From contig JAAHGF010000008.1 in NCBI GenBank assembly GCA_010672585.1, positions 169,717 through 233,716 of the forward strand: 64,000 nt of DNA, in the 5' to 3' direction. The DNA comes from Okeania sp. SIO1I7. Lineage in GTDB: Bacteria > Cyanobacteriota > Cyanobacteriia > Cyanobacteriales > Microcoleaceae. Each line of letters starts with the position of its first letter. The stretch's first letter is position 1. The notes below the pieces were generated by a model. The model ran no database searches and was not told the DNA's origin. It saw only the letters and a program-made list of their open reading frames with translations. The position numbers were made by a program, and so were the translations under genes. This document shows, one piece after another, positions 27,234 to 35,002 of this stretch.

Positions 27234-27527
27234 AACCCATTTGGTATCTTCATAAATATCAAGTTTTTTTAGCTAGGAGTCAGGAGACAGGAGACAGGAG
27301 ACAGGAGGTAAGAGGGAAGAGAGAAGAGAGAAGAGGGAAGAGGGAAGAGGGAAGAGGGAAGAGGGAAGAGGGAAGAGGGAAGAGGGAAGAGGGAAGAGGG
27401 AAGAGGAGAGATGTGGGTTCGTGATCATACAAAAAATTCAACACACCAACACCAAGATTTTCGGTCAAAATTGATGGGTGAAAAGACTTGACTACCATAA
27501 TTATATAGACCTCAAATGGGTTCTATA
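27229..27527. mobile_element. MITE with 15-bp TATAGAACCCATTTG inverted repeats
   Basis: TATAGAACCCATTTG at 27229-27243 and CAAATGGGTTCTATA at 27513-27527 are perfect inverted repeats enclosing 299 bp. The interior holds GGAGACA repeats and an expanded AGAGGGA/GAGGGAAG tract (27310-27410). A single end recurs at 30124-30138. Downstream to 27655 lies a GCTAGGGAACAGGGAATAGC repeat, also at 40309-40330. Confidence 0.75.
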
Positions 27528-27655
27528 GTGCTACACGCTAGGGAACAGGGAATAGCAAACTGTAAAAGGGTTTTAGGATTGAAAAATGTCCGTGCCCAAT
27601 TCTTGTAGTGCTATAAAAGCAGAATAATCGATCGTCGTGATGAAAACTGCGGTCA

Positions 27656-28111
27656 TCAATTTTCTGGCAATCTTGTCATCAAATCTTCAAAAGTATAAGG
27701 ACAAATATCAGGTAAACTAACATCATACATTTTTAAAACTTTGCGCTTTGCTCGCTCATATTCAGCTTCAATATTGATTTTATTTAATATGGTATTAGTA
27801 AGTCTTCTTTCAATTTCATCTTGAAAATCATCAATTTCATCAATCCAGTTTCTGCGCGATCGAATATCATTAGTGTAGTCTAGTTTTAACCTGTGGATTA
27901 TGATTTGTTTGAAAAAGCTATGAACTGCATTAATTTTCTCTTTTCCCAAGTTGTCTATCTCCTCCCTTAAATTCTCCCAGTCAAGTGCTTTTTCATTATG
28001 TTCATTCAAAGCTTTTGCTTGTTCTTCTGTCCATTGAACAAAATCTGTTTCATATAGATTAGTCATTCTAGTTTTTGTATTGGTTTGTCTTGTCACGTCA
28101 GTAAAATTCAT
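27656..28111 (-). CDS. DUF29 family protein (copy 2)
   Basis: 151 residues, closely matching the protein at 24215: NLYETDFVQWTEEQAKALNE, LDWENLREEIDNLGKE, DDFQDEIERRLTNTI, and PYTFEDLMTRLPEN. Likely a segmental or dispersed duplicate on the opposite strand. The family start is probably the internal MTNLYETD. It lies 29 nt downstream of the MDR gene, same strand, and may be co-transcribed with it. Function unknown. Confidence 0.88.
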   Translation of the reverse strand: MNFTDVTRQTNTKTRMTNLYETDFVQWTEEQAKALNEHNEKALDWENLREEIDNLGKEKINAVHSFFKQIIIHRLKLDYTNDIRSRRNWIDEIDDFQDEIERRLTNTILNKINIEAEYERAKRKVLKMYDVSLPDICPYTFEDLMTRLPEN

Positions 28112-28140
28112 CGGTAAAACTCCTAGTTAGATTTTTAATT

Positions 28141-29124
28141 TTATAACTCTTGAGGAACCACAATAATTTTTCCCATCAAACGACGCTGCTCCATTTTCGT
28201 CAATGCTGCTGACACTCCTTCAAGACCTACTACTTGCTCAATGGTCGGTTGCAACTTTCCCTCCACAAATGCTGGTATAACTAAATTTTTGAGGGTTTGC
28301 CAACTTGCCTGATAATGACTGTTATGCCAGAGAGCGATGCCGTAAACTGTAATATTACGTCCCAGTAATTTTCCCATTGGTAAAGCAGCATCCAAACCAG
28401 TAGTCGTACCATAACAAGCAATACGACCATTATTAGCGATCGCTTCTAAACAGTCAGCAAATGTCACCTTACCAGCACCATCAACTGCCACCTGTACTCC
28501 TATATTATTTGTAATTTTTCTGACTTCAGAAACTACATTTTGATTGCTATAGTCAATGCCATAGTCAGCACCCAGTTTCAATAGGTATTCCACTTTAGCT
28601 CTATTACCAGCAGTGGCGATAACTTTTGCTTCCAATAATTTCGCTAGTTGTATTGCTGCTGTACCCACACCACCACTACCAGGATGGACTAATACCCACT
28701 CTCCCACCTGAACTTTTGCCCGATAGATCAGAGCTATAATAACTGTCAAATAGTTAATAGGTAAACTGGCAGCTACTTCAAAGGATATATCATCAGGAAT
28801 AGGTAATAATTCTGTTGCTGGAGCGATCGCCATTTCGGCAAAAGCACCTCTAACGTGTCCCACTACCCGCATTCCTGGCAAAAATCCTTCAACTTTTTCC
28901 CCTACTGCATCAATTACACCTGCTGCTTCTTGACCCAGAATTTGAGGTAGTGGGTCATTTCCTGGTCTTTTATATTTTCCGTAGGTCATTTGCAGGTCTG
29001 AGTTATTAATTCCTGCTGCTTCTACACGCATTCTAATTTCACCAATATTTGGTGTTAAAGTCTCTGTTTCTTCTACTCGAATACCAGTAATACCTGTATA
29101 TTCATGTATGCGAACTGCTTTCAT
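28141..29124 (-). CDS. NAD(P)H:quinone reductase-like MDR protein
   Basis: 327 residues. N-terminal GroES-like domain (MKAVRIHEYTG, GQEAAGVIDAVGEKV, PGMRVVGHV), then a Rossmann domain with LVHPGSGGVGTAAIQLAKLL and VIATAGNRAKVEYLLKLGAD. No zinc-ligand Cys cluster is present, so it belongs with zinc-independent quinone oxidoreductases or enoyl reductases of the MDR superfamily that use NADPH. Substrate unknown. Preceded by a repeat-rich region and followed by DUF29 copy 2. Confidence 0.9.
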   Translation of the reverse strand: MKAVRIHEYTGITGIRVEETETLTPNIGEIRMRVEAAGINNSDLQMTYGKYKRPGNDPLPQILGQEAAGVIDAVGEKVEGFLPGMRVVGHVRGAFAEMAIAPATELLPIPDDISFEVAASLPINYLTVIIALIYRAKVQVGEWVLVHPGSGGVGTAAIQLAKLLEAKVIATAGNRAKVEYLLKLGADYGIDYSNQNVVSEVRKITNNIGVQVAVDGAGKVTFADCLEAIANNGRIACYGTTTGLDAALPMGKLLGRNITVYGIALWHNSHYQASWQTLKNLVIPAFVEGKLQPTIEQVVGLEGVSAALTKMEQRRLMGKIIVVPQEL

Positions 29125-29551
29125 TTTTTGTGTTTATACAAATTGATAAGTTTTTGCTACAAATAGTTAGGATATTTCTTAGGAGTCAACCCACCCCTCA
29201 CCCCTCCCCCGACTGTGGAGGGGAACGACTGAGTCAGGAGTCAGTAGGGGGAAGAAACAAGAGTAGAAGGAGAAAGTTTTTTGTTTGCTGGCGCACAACG
29301 CACGTTAACGCGGAGCGCGGAATGGAGTTCTATCCCGCTCTTATCCGGACATGATATCATACCTTAAATCACCAACGCCCAAAATGGTATTATCTAAACT
29401 ATTTGCTTGTCCTGCTCGCTAACGTGTGAAGATATATATTTTTTAATTTATTCCCACACTCCCCATCTCCCCATCTCCCCATCTCCCCATCCCCCCATCT
29501 CCCCATCCCCTCATCTCCCCATCTCCCCTCCTGACTCCTGAGGACTGACTC
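29125..29551. repeat. Composite of short repeats
   Basis: One end of the TATACCAA MITE (29137-29190), a CCCACCCCTCACCCCTCCCC block, the TTATCCGGACATGATATCAT palindrome (29341-29360), and a CCCATCTCCCCATCTCCC run (29463-29527). The frame at 29130-29354 is made only of these repeats. No gene. Confidence 0.75.
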
Positions 29552-30001
29552 CTAATTTCTGACTCTTTCTTCTTTAATTATTGTTCGTTTAACTATTTGA
29601 TGATTATTAAACCAATGCCAGGTTCTAGCGCGATGATTATTATCAGGACTAATATTAATCATTTCATAGATATATAAATCTGGCATTCCTTTATAAGTAA
29701 TCCACAAAATAATTGTTGAATTATCAGCTTCCCAAGCGTAACCATCCAACCTTTCTGTATCAAACCAAATCTTTTTATCTCGATAGATTCCAGGAAATTG
29801 ATATTCTTCCTTTTTACCATCTTCCCACTCATAACGATTAGTTTGAAAATAGGGATATTCTCCATTATCTGGAAATTGACAAGTTAAATGAGAATTGTGT
29901 TTATCAATAATATTTCCCTCATTATCTACTATTGTATATGTTCCTTTCCAATCTCCTTCATGGCGGACTAATACGGGCATTTCTTCTCTGATTTTGGACA
30001 T
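29552..30001 (-). CDS. Lipocalin-like cyanobacterial protein (DUF3598-like)
   Basis: 149 residues, beginning MSKIREEMPVLVRHEGDWKG and rich in alternating beta-strand patterns with many aromatic residues (WEADNSTIILWITYKG, RTWHWFNNHQIVKRT). The start motif resembles DUF3598-type, lipocalin-like proteins of cyanobacteria; this naming is by eye. No signal peptide. The extreme C-terminus ends beside a GGAGTCAG repeat and may be altered. Function unknown. Confidence 0.6.
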   Translation of the reverse strand: MSKIREEMPVLVRHEGDWKGTYTIVDNEGNIIDKHNSHLTCQFPDNGEYPYFQTNRYEWEDGKKEEYQFPGIYRDKKIWFDTERLDGYAWEADNSTIILWITYKGMPDLYIYEMINISPDNNHRARTWHWFNNHQIVKRTIIKEERVRN

Positions 30002-30168
30002 AATGTAACTCCTGATGGGACAAAGATAATTATGCTAATTGCTAAATTGATATTACAGCAGTTTTCGAGTTTTGGAGGTACAAATTTTTATGCTTTTAGG
30101 GAACAGAGAATAGGGAATAATAATTATAGAACCCATTTGAGAACTATCTATTTACTTTCTCCCAAGTA

Positions 30169-30321
30169 GGCATCAATTGGAAACCAAAAGCATTTGGTTA
30201 TGATTTACCAATTATTTATCTAATTTGGTTGTTAATAACTTTCCTTTTATACATTATCTGTGACTGGTTCGCTAAGTACAAGAAAAAGCATCGAGGCAAG
30301 TGGTGGTTGAATTACTTATAA
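30169..30321 (+). pseudogene. C-terminal remnant of a DUF1624/HGSNAT-like membrane protein
   Basis: Reads PKAFGYDLPIIYLIWLLITF, LLYIICDWFAKYKKKHRGKW, WLNYL then TAA. This resembles the last transmembrane helix and conserved WWLSYL-type end of heparan-glucosaminide acetyltransferase-like (DUF1624) proteins. Upstream lies an end of the TATAGAACCCATTTG element (30124), which probably marks where the gene was cut. The rest of 30002-30423 shows no gene. Confidence 0.55.
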
Positions 30322-30423
30322 AGACCAATTATTGACCGAAAAATTCTGGATTATAAAATTTCATCGCCAACTGATATACTATCTAATCAACAAATTTAAA
30401 TTTTATGAGATTAACATTTATCT

Positions 30424-31497
30424 ATGGGTTATCCTTCTTATACTCCTCCGTGGTTCCTGAAAAATGGTTTAGCAATGACTCTTTATGCAGCCTTTTGGAC
30501 ACCCCGTTTTTGGGAAGAAACTACTACATTTCCAAAGCCTTCTTACCAAGATAAAATTTTTATTGGTGCAAATGATGTGCCAATTTTTGGCTGGATGGCT
30601 ATACCAGAAAACCCAAAAGGTACAATTATTGGGACTTATGGAATTACAGGAGAGTTAGATAATCAATGGTTCTTAAAACTATTAGGACGCAAAGCTTATG
30701 CTCAAGGTTATGCCGTAATTTTATTTGATTGGCGTGCCCATGGCAAGACAGCATTACTATCAGAAACTCTAACTTCAGATGGCATTTATGAAGGGCAAGA
30801 TTTTGTTCATATTGCTGCTCAAGCAAAAGCAATGGGTTGTCCACCTAATTTTTGGTTTACTGCATATTCTTTGGGAGGACAACTAGCACTTTGGGGTGCA
30901 AAAGTAGCAGACAGTTTGGCCCCAGAATTAGGGTTAGCAGAAACAGATATTGGTGGTTGTGCAGTTATTTGCCCCAGTCTAGAAGCTCAACGTTCTCTCT
31001 CTTATTTAGATAGTTCTCCTTTAGGAAGATACTTGGATAAAGGAATTACTAAAAACCTCAAAAAATTAGTTTGGTTAATTCACGAGCATCATCCAGATTT
31101 TATCGATCCAGAAGCAATAGAGCGTGCTGATTCTATCTGGAAATTTGATGAAGAATTTGTGATTGAAAAGTTAGGATTTTCATCAGTAGAAGCTTACTAT
31201 CAAGCAACAAGTCCTCTATATTTTTTGCCTCATTTAAAAAAACGAACATTGATTATTTATGCTGAAGATGACCCCATGTTTGACCCAACAATTGCAGCAG
31301 ATTTAAAAGCTGCTTGTGACAGTAATTTTGCTATTGATTTAATGTTAACTCGTTACGGTGGTCATGTAGCTCATGTTAGCAGTAATTCTTGTCAAGCTCA
31401 TGCTCAAGATCCTGATGTTTGGTGGGCATTGAATCGAATTTTTGAATGGATTAAACAAAATGAAACATCAACATTAACTACTTCAGTTACTGCTTAA
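30424..31497 (+). CDS. Alpha/beta hydrolase, YheT/EMB8-like
   Basis: 357 residues. N-terminal cap PSYTPPWFLKNGLAMTLYAA, then the hydrolase fold: GTIIGTYGITGELDN oxyanion region, AVILFDWRAHGKT, nucleophile elbow TAYSLGGQLALWG (Ser conserved), acid in YAEDDPMFDP, and His in RYGGHVAHVSS. Unlike the two upstream paralogues this one keeps a full triad. YheT-type enzymes act on esters or lipids; substrate unknown. Start supported by homologous length; no strong Shine-Dalgarno. Confidence 0.9.
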   Translation: MGYPSYTPPWFLKNGLAMTLYAAFWTPRFWEETTTFPKPSYQDKIFIGANDVPIFGWMAIPENPKGTIIGTYGITGELDNQWFLKLLGRKAYAQGYAVILFDWRAHGKTALLSETLTSDGIYEGQDFVHIAAQAKAMGCPPNFWFTAYSLGGQLALWGAKVADSLAPELGLAETDIGGCAVICPSLEAQRSLSYLDSSPLGRYLDKGITKNLKKLVWLIHEHHPDFIDPEAIERADSIWKFDEEFVIEKLGFSSVEAYYQATSPLYFLPHLKKRTLIIYAEDDPMFDPTIAADLKAACDSNFAIDLMLTRYGGHVAHVSSNSCQAHAQDPDVWWALNRIFEWIKQNETSTLTTSVTA

Positions 31498-31516
31498 ATT
31501 AATTATTTGGAATTGG

Positions 31517-31674
31517 GTGATAATCCTAATTCCTTTTCCTAATAACACTGACACATCATTAGAGGAACCATTAGCAGTAGCTAAGTCAAGATTGCCTTCT
31601 CCATTAAATTCCCTAACTATTGTTGTGGAGTTTGTATCGTCAACTCTCGTAAAAATCATTACTAATTCTCCCAA
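31517..31674 (-). pseudogene. FG-GAP/VCBS repeat fragment
   Basis: Minus strand reads REFNGEGNLDLATANGSSND then VSVLLGKGI, a single FG-GAP/VCBS-type calcium-binding blade (normally DFNGDGNLDLA...NDVSVLLGNG). No start, signal peptide or further repeats remain, so it is a fragment of a large surface protein. Confidence 0.6.
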
Positions 31675-32382
31675 AAATGTAGTTATTTACTGGGCAAAGT
31701 AACTCAATTTTTGTCTTCGTTACACATATTCTTAAATTTCGCTAATTTCGCTCACTTCCCAACTTGATTAGAGAGCACTTCTTAAGGAAATTATTAACAA
31801 CTATTTTTTAGTATAGCATAAAAAAATATATAAAGCAAGACTGATTTAGCGTGAAAAACATTAAATTTTTCTGTAAATTTAGTTACAGGATTTGAGTCAG
31901 ATTGAAAATATCATAGTATTAAATTTTAATTAAATATCTAGCTTTTGTTAGAGTTGAGGTCGATTATTGCTAATACAAAATCCGGCTTAATATCCCCTCT
32001 AATTAAATACCTATAATCTTTGGAAATTAAGCTATATAGCCATTACAGAAAAGAGATTTAATTCTAAGGATTGTAAGGTATACGGATTATGATTTTTTTT
32101 ACCTTTTCAGAATAAAAATAGTTTAGTTAGTTATGACAAACCGTAAAATCTGAAAAAAAAATAATGTTGTCTTGACTACATTACTTTTTCACTTTGATTA
32201 AAGAAAAAAAATGAGTATGTTTCGAGAAAAACTGTGAGAATTGATACGGTAAAAAACAGACAGATTTTATAAATTCAGTTAGAATGTTGTGAGAAAAAGT
32301 TGATGCAAATATTTGCCTGTAGTAACTCGTAAAATTTACATTTTTTTCACGCATATCTACTGATTTACTGAAGGAGAAGACT
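31675..32382. other. AT-rich spacer before the oxidase cluster
   Basis: No gene or named repeat is recognised over ~700 bp. It precedes the first oxidase-cluster gene, whose start has AAGGAGAAG 4-12 nt upstream, and probably holds its promoter, which cannot be placed by eye. Confidence 0.5.
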
Positions 32383-32883
32383 ATGTGGGAGTATCTACCA
32401 CCATTAAACGATCATTACTTGCCTTACCCAGATACAATACATCCCATCGTTGTCCACTTCGTAATAGCGATGGTATTATTTGCTTTCGTATGCGATCTTA
32501 TTGGTTATTTTACTCATAATTACCGTTTATATGAAGTAAGCTGGTGGAATATGTTTTTCGCCACAATTTCTATTTTTATCGCTATAATATTCGGTCAGTT
32601 TGAAGCAGGTCTGGCACAACCCTACGAAGCAGTCCAACCGGTCCTAAATTTACATACCTTGATTGGTTGGTCTCTGTCAGGAATCATTGCTGCACTTACT
32701 GGTTGGCGGTATGTGATTCGTTCAAATAATACAGAAAAACTGCCGATGCCATATCTGGGATTGGGGTTGGTGCTAGTAGGTATAGTTTTCTTCCAGGTAT
32801 ATCTTGGAGATAAACTGGTGTGGGTATATGGGTTACATACAGTGCCAGTAGTGGAAGCGATCGAGGAGGGAATTTTACAATGA
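32383..32883 (+). CDS. DUF2231 membrane protein, first oxidase-cluster gene
   Basis: 166 residues with four hydrophobic helices: TIHPIVVHFVIAMVLFAFVC, FFATISIFIAIIFGQFEAGL, LHTLIGWSLSGIIAALTG, and YLGLGLVLVGIVFF. His residues in HPIVVHF and LHTLIGW could bind heme or metal. Its TGA overlaps the next gene's start (ATGA), so the two are translationally coupled. Position ahead of ctaC suggests a role in the assembly or electron supply of the oxidase; this is inference. Confidence 0.85.
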   Translation: MWEYLPPLNDHYLPYPDTIHPIVVHFVIAMVLFAFVCDLIGYFTHNYRLYEVSWWNMFFATISIFIAIIFGQFEAGLAQPYEAVQPVLNLHTLIGWSLSGIIAALTGWRYVIRSNNTEKLPMPYLGLGLVLVGIVFFQVYLGDKLVWVYGLHTVPVVEAIEEGILQ

Positions 32884-33485
32884 ACCCAGAATTAATAGAT
32901 AGTTTGAGTTCTCAATTAGGGGCAAATGGTCTCCCATACAGTATCCCAATTCATCCTAATTTAGTTCATCTGACTTTAGGTTTGTTTATTATGGGGATCG
33001 CTTTTGATATCGTGGGAATACTCTTTCCTCTACAAAAACCGGTCTTTAAACTTTTAGCAATATCCACTACTCGTTCTAACTTTTTTGATGTAGGTTGGTA
33101 TAATATGCTAGCTTCATCAATAATTACATTTTTTACGGTAGCAGCAGGTTTTTATGAAATAATGCTAGCGAGACCATCCGCAGAGCTAAAAAGTGCCTGG
33201 GGATTCGGAGCTATGGATACTATGATCTGGCACGGTGTTGGTGGTGTTTTCCTGTTGGCATTCATTGTGGGTATGACAATCTGGAGAGGATTTCAACGCT
33301 ATATCTGGTCTAAAGACAAACTCCAACAAGTGCAGTGGAGCTATTTAGCAGTGGGTTTATTCATCATGTTCCTGATGTATGTTCACGGAACTCTGGGAGC
33401 ACAGTTAGCTGCGGAGTTTGGAGTACATAATACTGCTGATGCGTTGCTAAAACTAGGCGAAAACCCCAACCAAGTACTTAAGTAG
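32880..33485 (+). CDS. DUF2231 membrane protein, second oxidase-cluster gene
   Basis: 201 residues starting at the overlapping ATG 32880 (MNPELIDSLSSQLG). Four helices with PIHPNLVHLTLGLFIMG, IITFFTVAAGFYEIML, MIWHGVGGVFLLAFIVG and YLAVGLFIMFLMYVHG; His residues match those of the first DUF2231 protein, so these are diverged tandem duplicates. An upstream in-frame ATG at 32820 would overlap the previous gene by 64 nt and is rejected. The TAG stop uses T from the target duplication and AG from MITE copy B; the pre-insertion sequence AAG-TAA would end the protein at the same residue. Confidence 0.87.
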   Translation: MNPELIDSLSSQLGANGLPYSIPIHPNLVHLTLGLFIMGIAFDIVGILFPLQKPVFKLLAISTTRSNFFDVGWYNMLASSIITFFTVAAGFYEIMLARPSAELKSAWGFGAMDTMIWHGVGGVFLLAFIVGMTIWRGFQRYIWSKDKLQQVQWSYLAVGLFIMFLMYVHGTLGAQLAAEFGVHNTADALLKLGENPNQVLK

Positions 33486-33729
33486 GGTTTGCTGAAAAAG
33501 TAGTAGGGGTAGGAGACAGGAGACAACCCACCCGTGGGTCTCTCCCAGGAGGGGAATACAGGAGGAACGGGGAATTTATAGGAGGTAGGATTCAACAATT
33601 AATTATTAATTATTAATTATTAATTATTAATTATTACCTCTCCTTTAAAACGGATAGCATTGACTAATCATGAAAATTTTTCTTTTTATCCCCATATGTC
33701 AATGCTTTTAGATTTAATCAGCAAACCCT
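33484..33729. mobile_element. AGGGTTTGCTGAAAAAG MITE, copy B (246 bp)
   Basis: Ends AGGGTTTGCTGAAAAAGTAG and TTTAATCAGCAAACCCT; 4-bp duplication AAGT at 33480-33483 and 33730-33733. It sits between the second DUF2231 gene and ctaC, 25 bp before the ctaC start, inside what is presumably one operon. Confidence 0.85.
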
Positions 33730-33754
33730 AAGTAATTTAGTAGGATATTTTGAT

Positions 33755-34660
33755 ATGAAAATCCGGACTATTTTGACATTGGGAGCGATCGCTCTCGTTT
33801 TAACTGCTGTGAGTATATGGGTTGGACAACTATCCTATTCATGGTTACCACCTCAAGCAGCAGCAGAATCTATATTAATTGATGACCTATTTAGTTTTCT
33901 CGTCACCCTGGGTACATTCATCTTTCTGGGTGTAACTGGAACTCTAATGTATTCAGTTCTTTTCCAACGCGCTGCTAAATATGACTACAGTGACGGACCC
34001 CACATTGAAGGCAACATCACCCTAGAAGTTGTCTGGACAGCAATTCCTATTTTTCTCGTATTTTGGATTGCTGCTTATAGCTACAATGTTTATAGAGAAA
34101 TGGGAATTCAGGGACCGATGGAATTAGTACATCTGCATACACCATTAGAAATGGAATCAGCAATTGCAGACCCACTAAAACCCGTAACTGAACCCGTAGA
34201 GGAAATAGAAGTCTTTGCCAAACAATGGTCTTGGGTATTTAGATACCCAGAAAATGGCGTTACTAGCACCGAACTACACTTACCAGCAAATAAGCGAGTA
34301 CGGGTAGCATTAAATTCAGAGGATGTGCTGCATGGATTTTATATTCCAGCATTCCGACTGAAGCAAGACATTATTCCCAACCATTCAATAGATTTTGAAT
34401 TTACTCCCATTCGCGTCGGCAAATATAGTCTAACTGACTCCCAATATAGTGGTACATATTTTGCCACAATGCAAGCAGATGTAGTAGTTGAATCTGCTAA
34501 AGATTATCAAAGCTGGTTGGCCACAGCAGCAAATACCGAACTTTCTCCTGCAGCAAATCAGGCAACTACTGAATATATTGAAAAATCAAAAGCACCAGTA
34601 GAAGCAGGATGGCCTACTGTTAAACCTGCTGCACCTCCTGTTGTTAATTATCATAGTTAA
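33755..34660 (+). CDS. ctaC: Terminal oxidase subunit II lacking the CuA site (ARTO type)
   Basis: 301 residues. Residues 1-28 form an N-terminal membrane segment, a second helix lies at ~45-70 (LVTLGTFIFLGVTGTLMYSV), and a third hydrophobic run at ~90-110. The periplasmic cupredoxin domain has QWSWVFRYPENG and DVLHGFYIPAFRLKQDIIPN. At the CuA loop the sequence is SLTDSQYSGTYFATMQ: both Cys and the second His of the usual C-x3-C-x3-H-x2-M are replaced. CuA-less subunit II is known from the cyanobacterial alternative respiratory terminal oxidase (cox3), thought to oxidise quinol rather than cytochrome c. Followed by ctaD and ctaE. Confidence 0.93.
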   Translation: MKIRTILTLGAIALVLTAVSIWVGQLSYSWLPPQAAAESILIDDLFSFLVTLGTFIFLGVTGTLMYSVLFQRAAKYDYSDGPHIEGNITLEVVWTAIPIFLVFWIAAYSYNVYREMGIQGPMELVHLHTPLEMESAIADPLKPVTEPVEEIEVFAKQWSWVFRYPENGVTSTELHLPANKRVRVALNSEDVLHGFYIPAFRLKQDIIPNHSIDFEFTPIRVGKYSLTDSQYSGTYFATMQADVVVESAKDYQSWLATAANTELSPAANQATTEYIEKSKAPVEAGWPTVKPAAPPVVNYHS

Positions 34661-34762
34661 GAAGTCAAAAATTAGACTTGAACGCCTAAAAACTTTGATC
34701 AGACGATAATTTCAGGCAATTATTTGATATTTAAAGGAGCGAGACTATTTGCAGAGATCGAG

Positions 34763-35002
34763 GAAAAAAATTATTCTATGAAAGAAATAACTATAGACAG
34801 CATCGGTAGTAAGGTAGGTTGGGTTTCCGTAAACGTCAACCCAACATCATATAGACGTTATGTTGGCTGACAGCCGCCTTGAACCCAACTTATACTTAAG
34901 CAAGCAAACCTAAAATTATGTACTTGTTTTGTTGGGTTGCGCTCTGCTTAACCAAACCTACAGAAATTTATATCTAGATACTCAAGGGAAAAAAATTACT
35001 CA
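34763..35002. repeat. Duplicated ctaD start flanking a GTAGGTTGGG repeat
   Basis: GAAAAAAATTATTCTATGAA and the following AGAAATAACTATAGACAGCA (34763-34802) recur, with few changes, at the real ctaD start (AAAAAAATTACTCAATGAAA, 34988 onward). Between them lie two GTAGGTTGGGTT-type units (34813-34973). The false start at 34778 would give a 30-residue peptide, MKEITIDSIGSKVGW onward, ending at a TGA. Confidence 0.8.

Noticed and set aside
32820-32880. Upstream start for the second DUF2231 gene
   Set aside because: It would overlap the preceding gene by 64 nt and add non-family residues; the ATGA overlap at 32880 fits family length and coupling.
34778-34870. Upstream start codon as the real ctaD start
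   Set aside because: The frame ends after 30 codons in a repeat; only the second copy at 35003 leads into subunit I.
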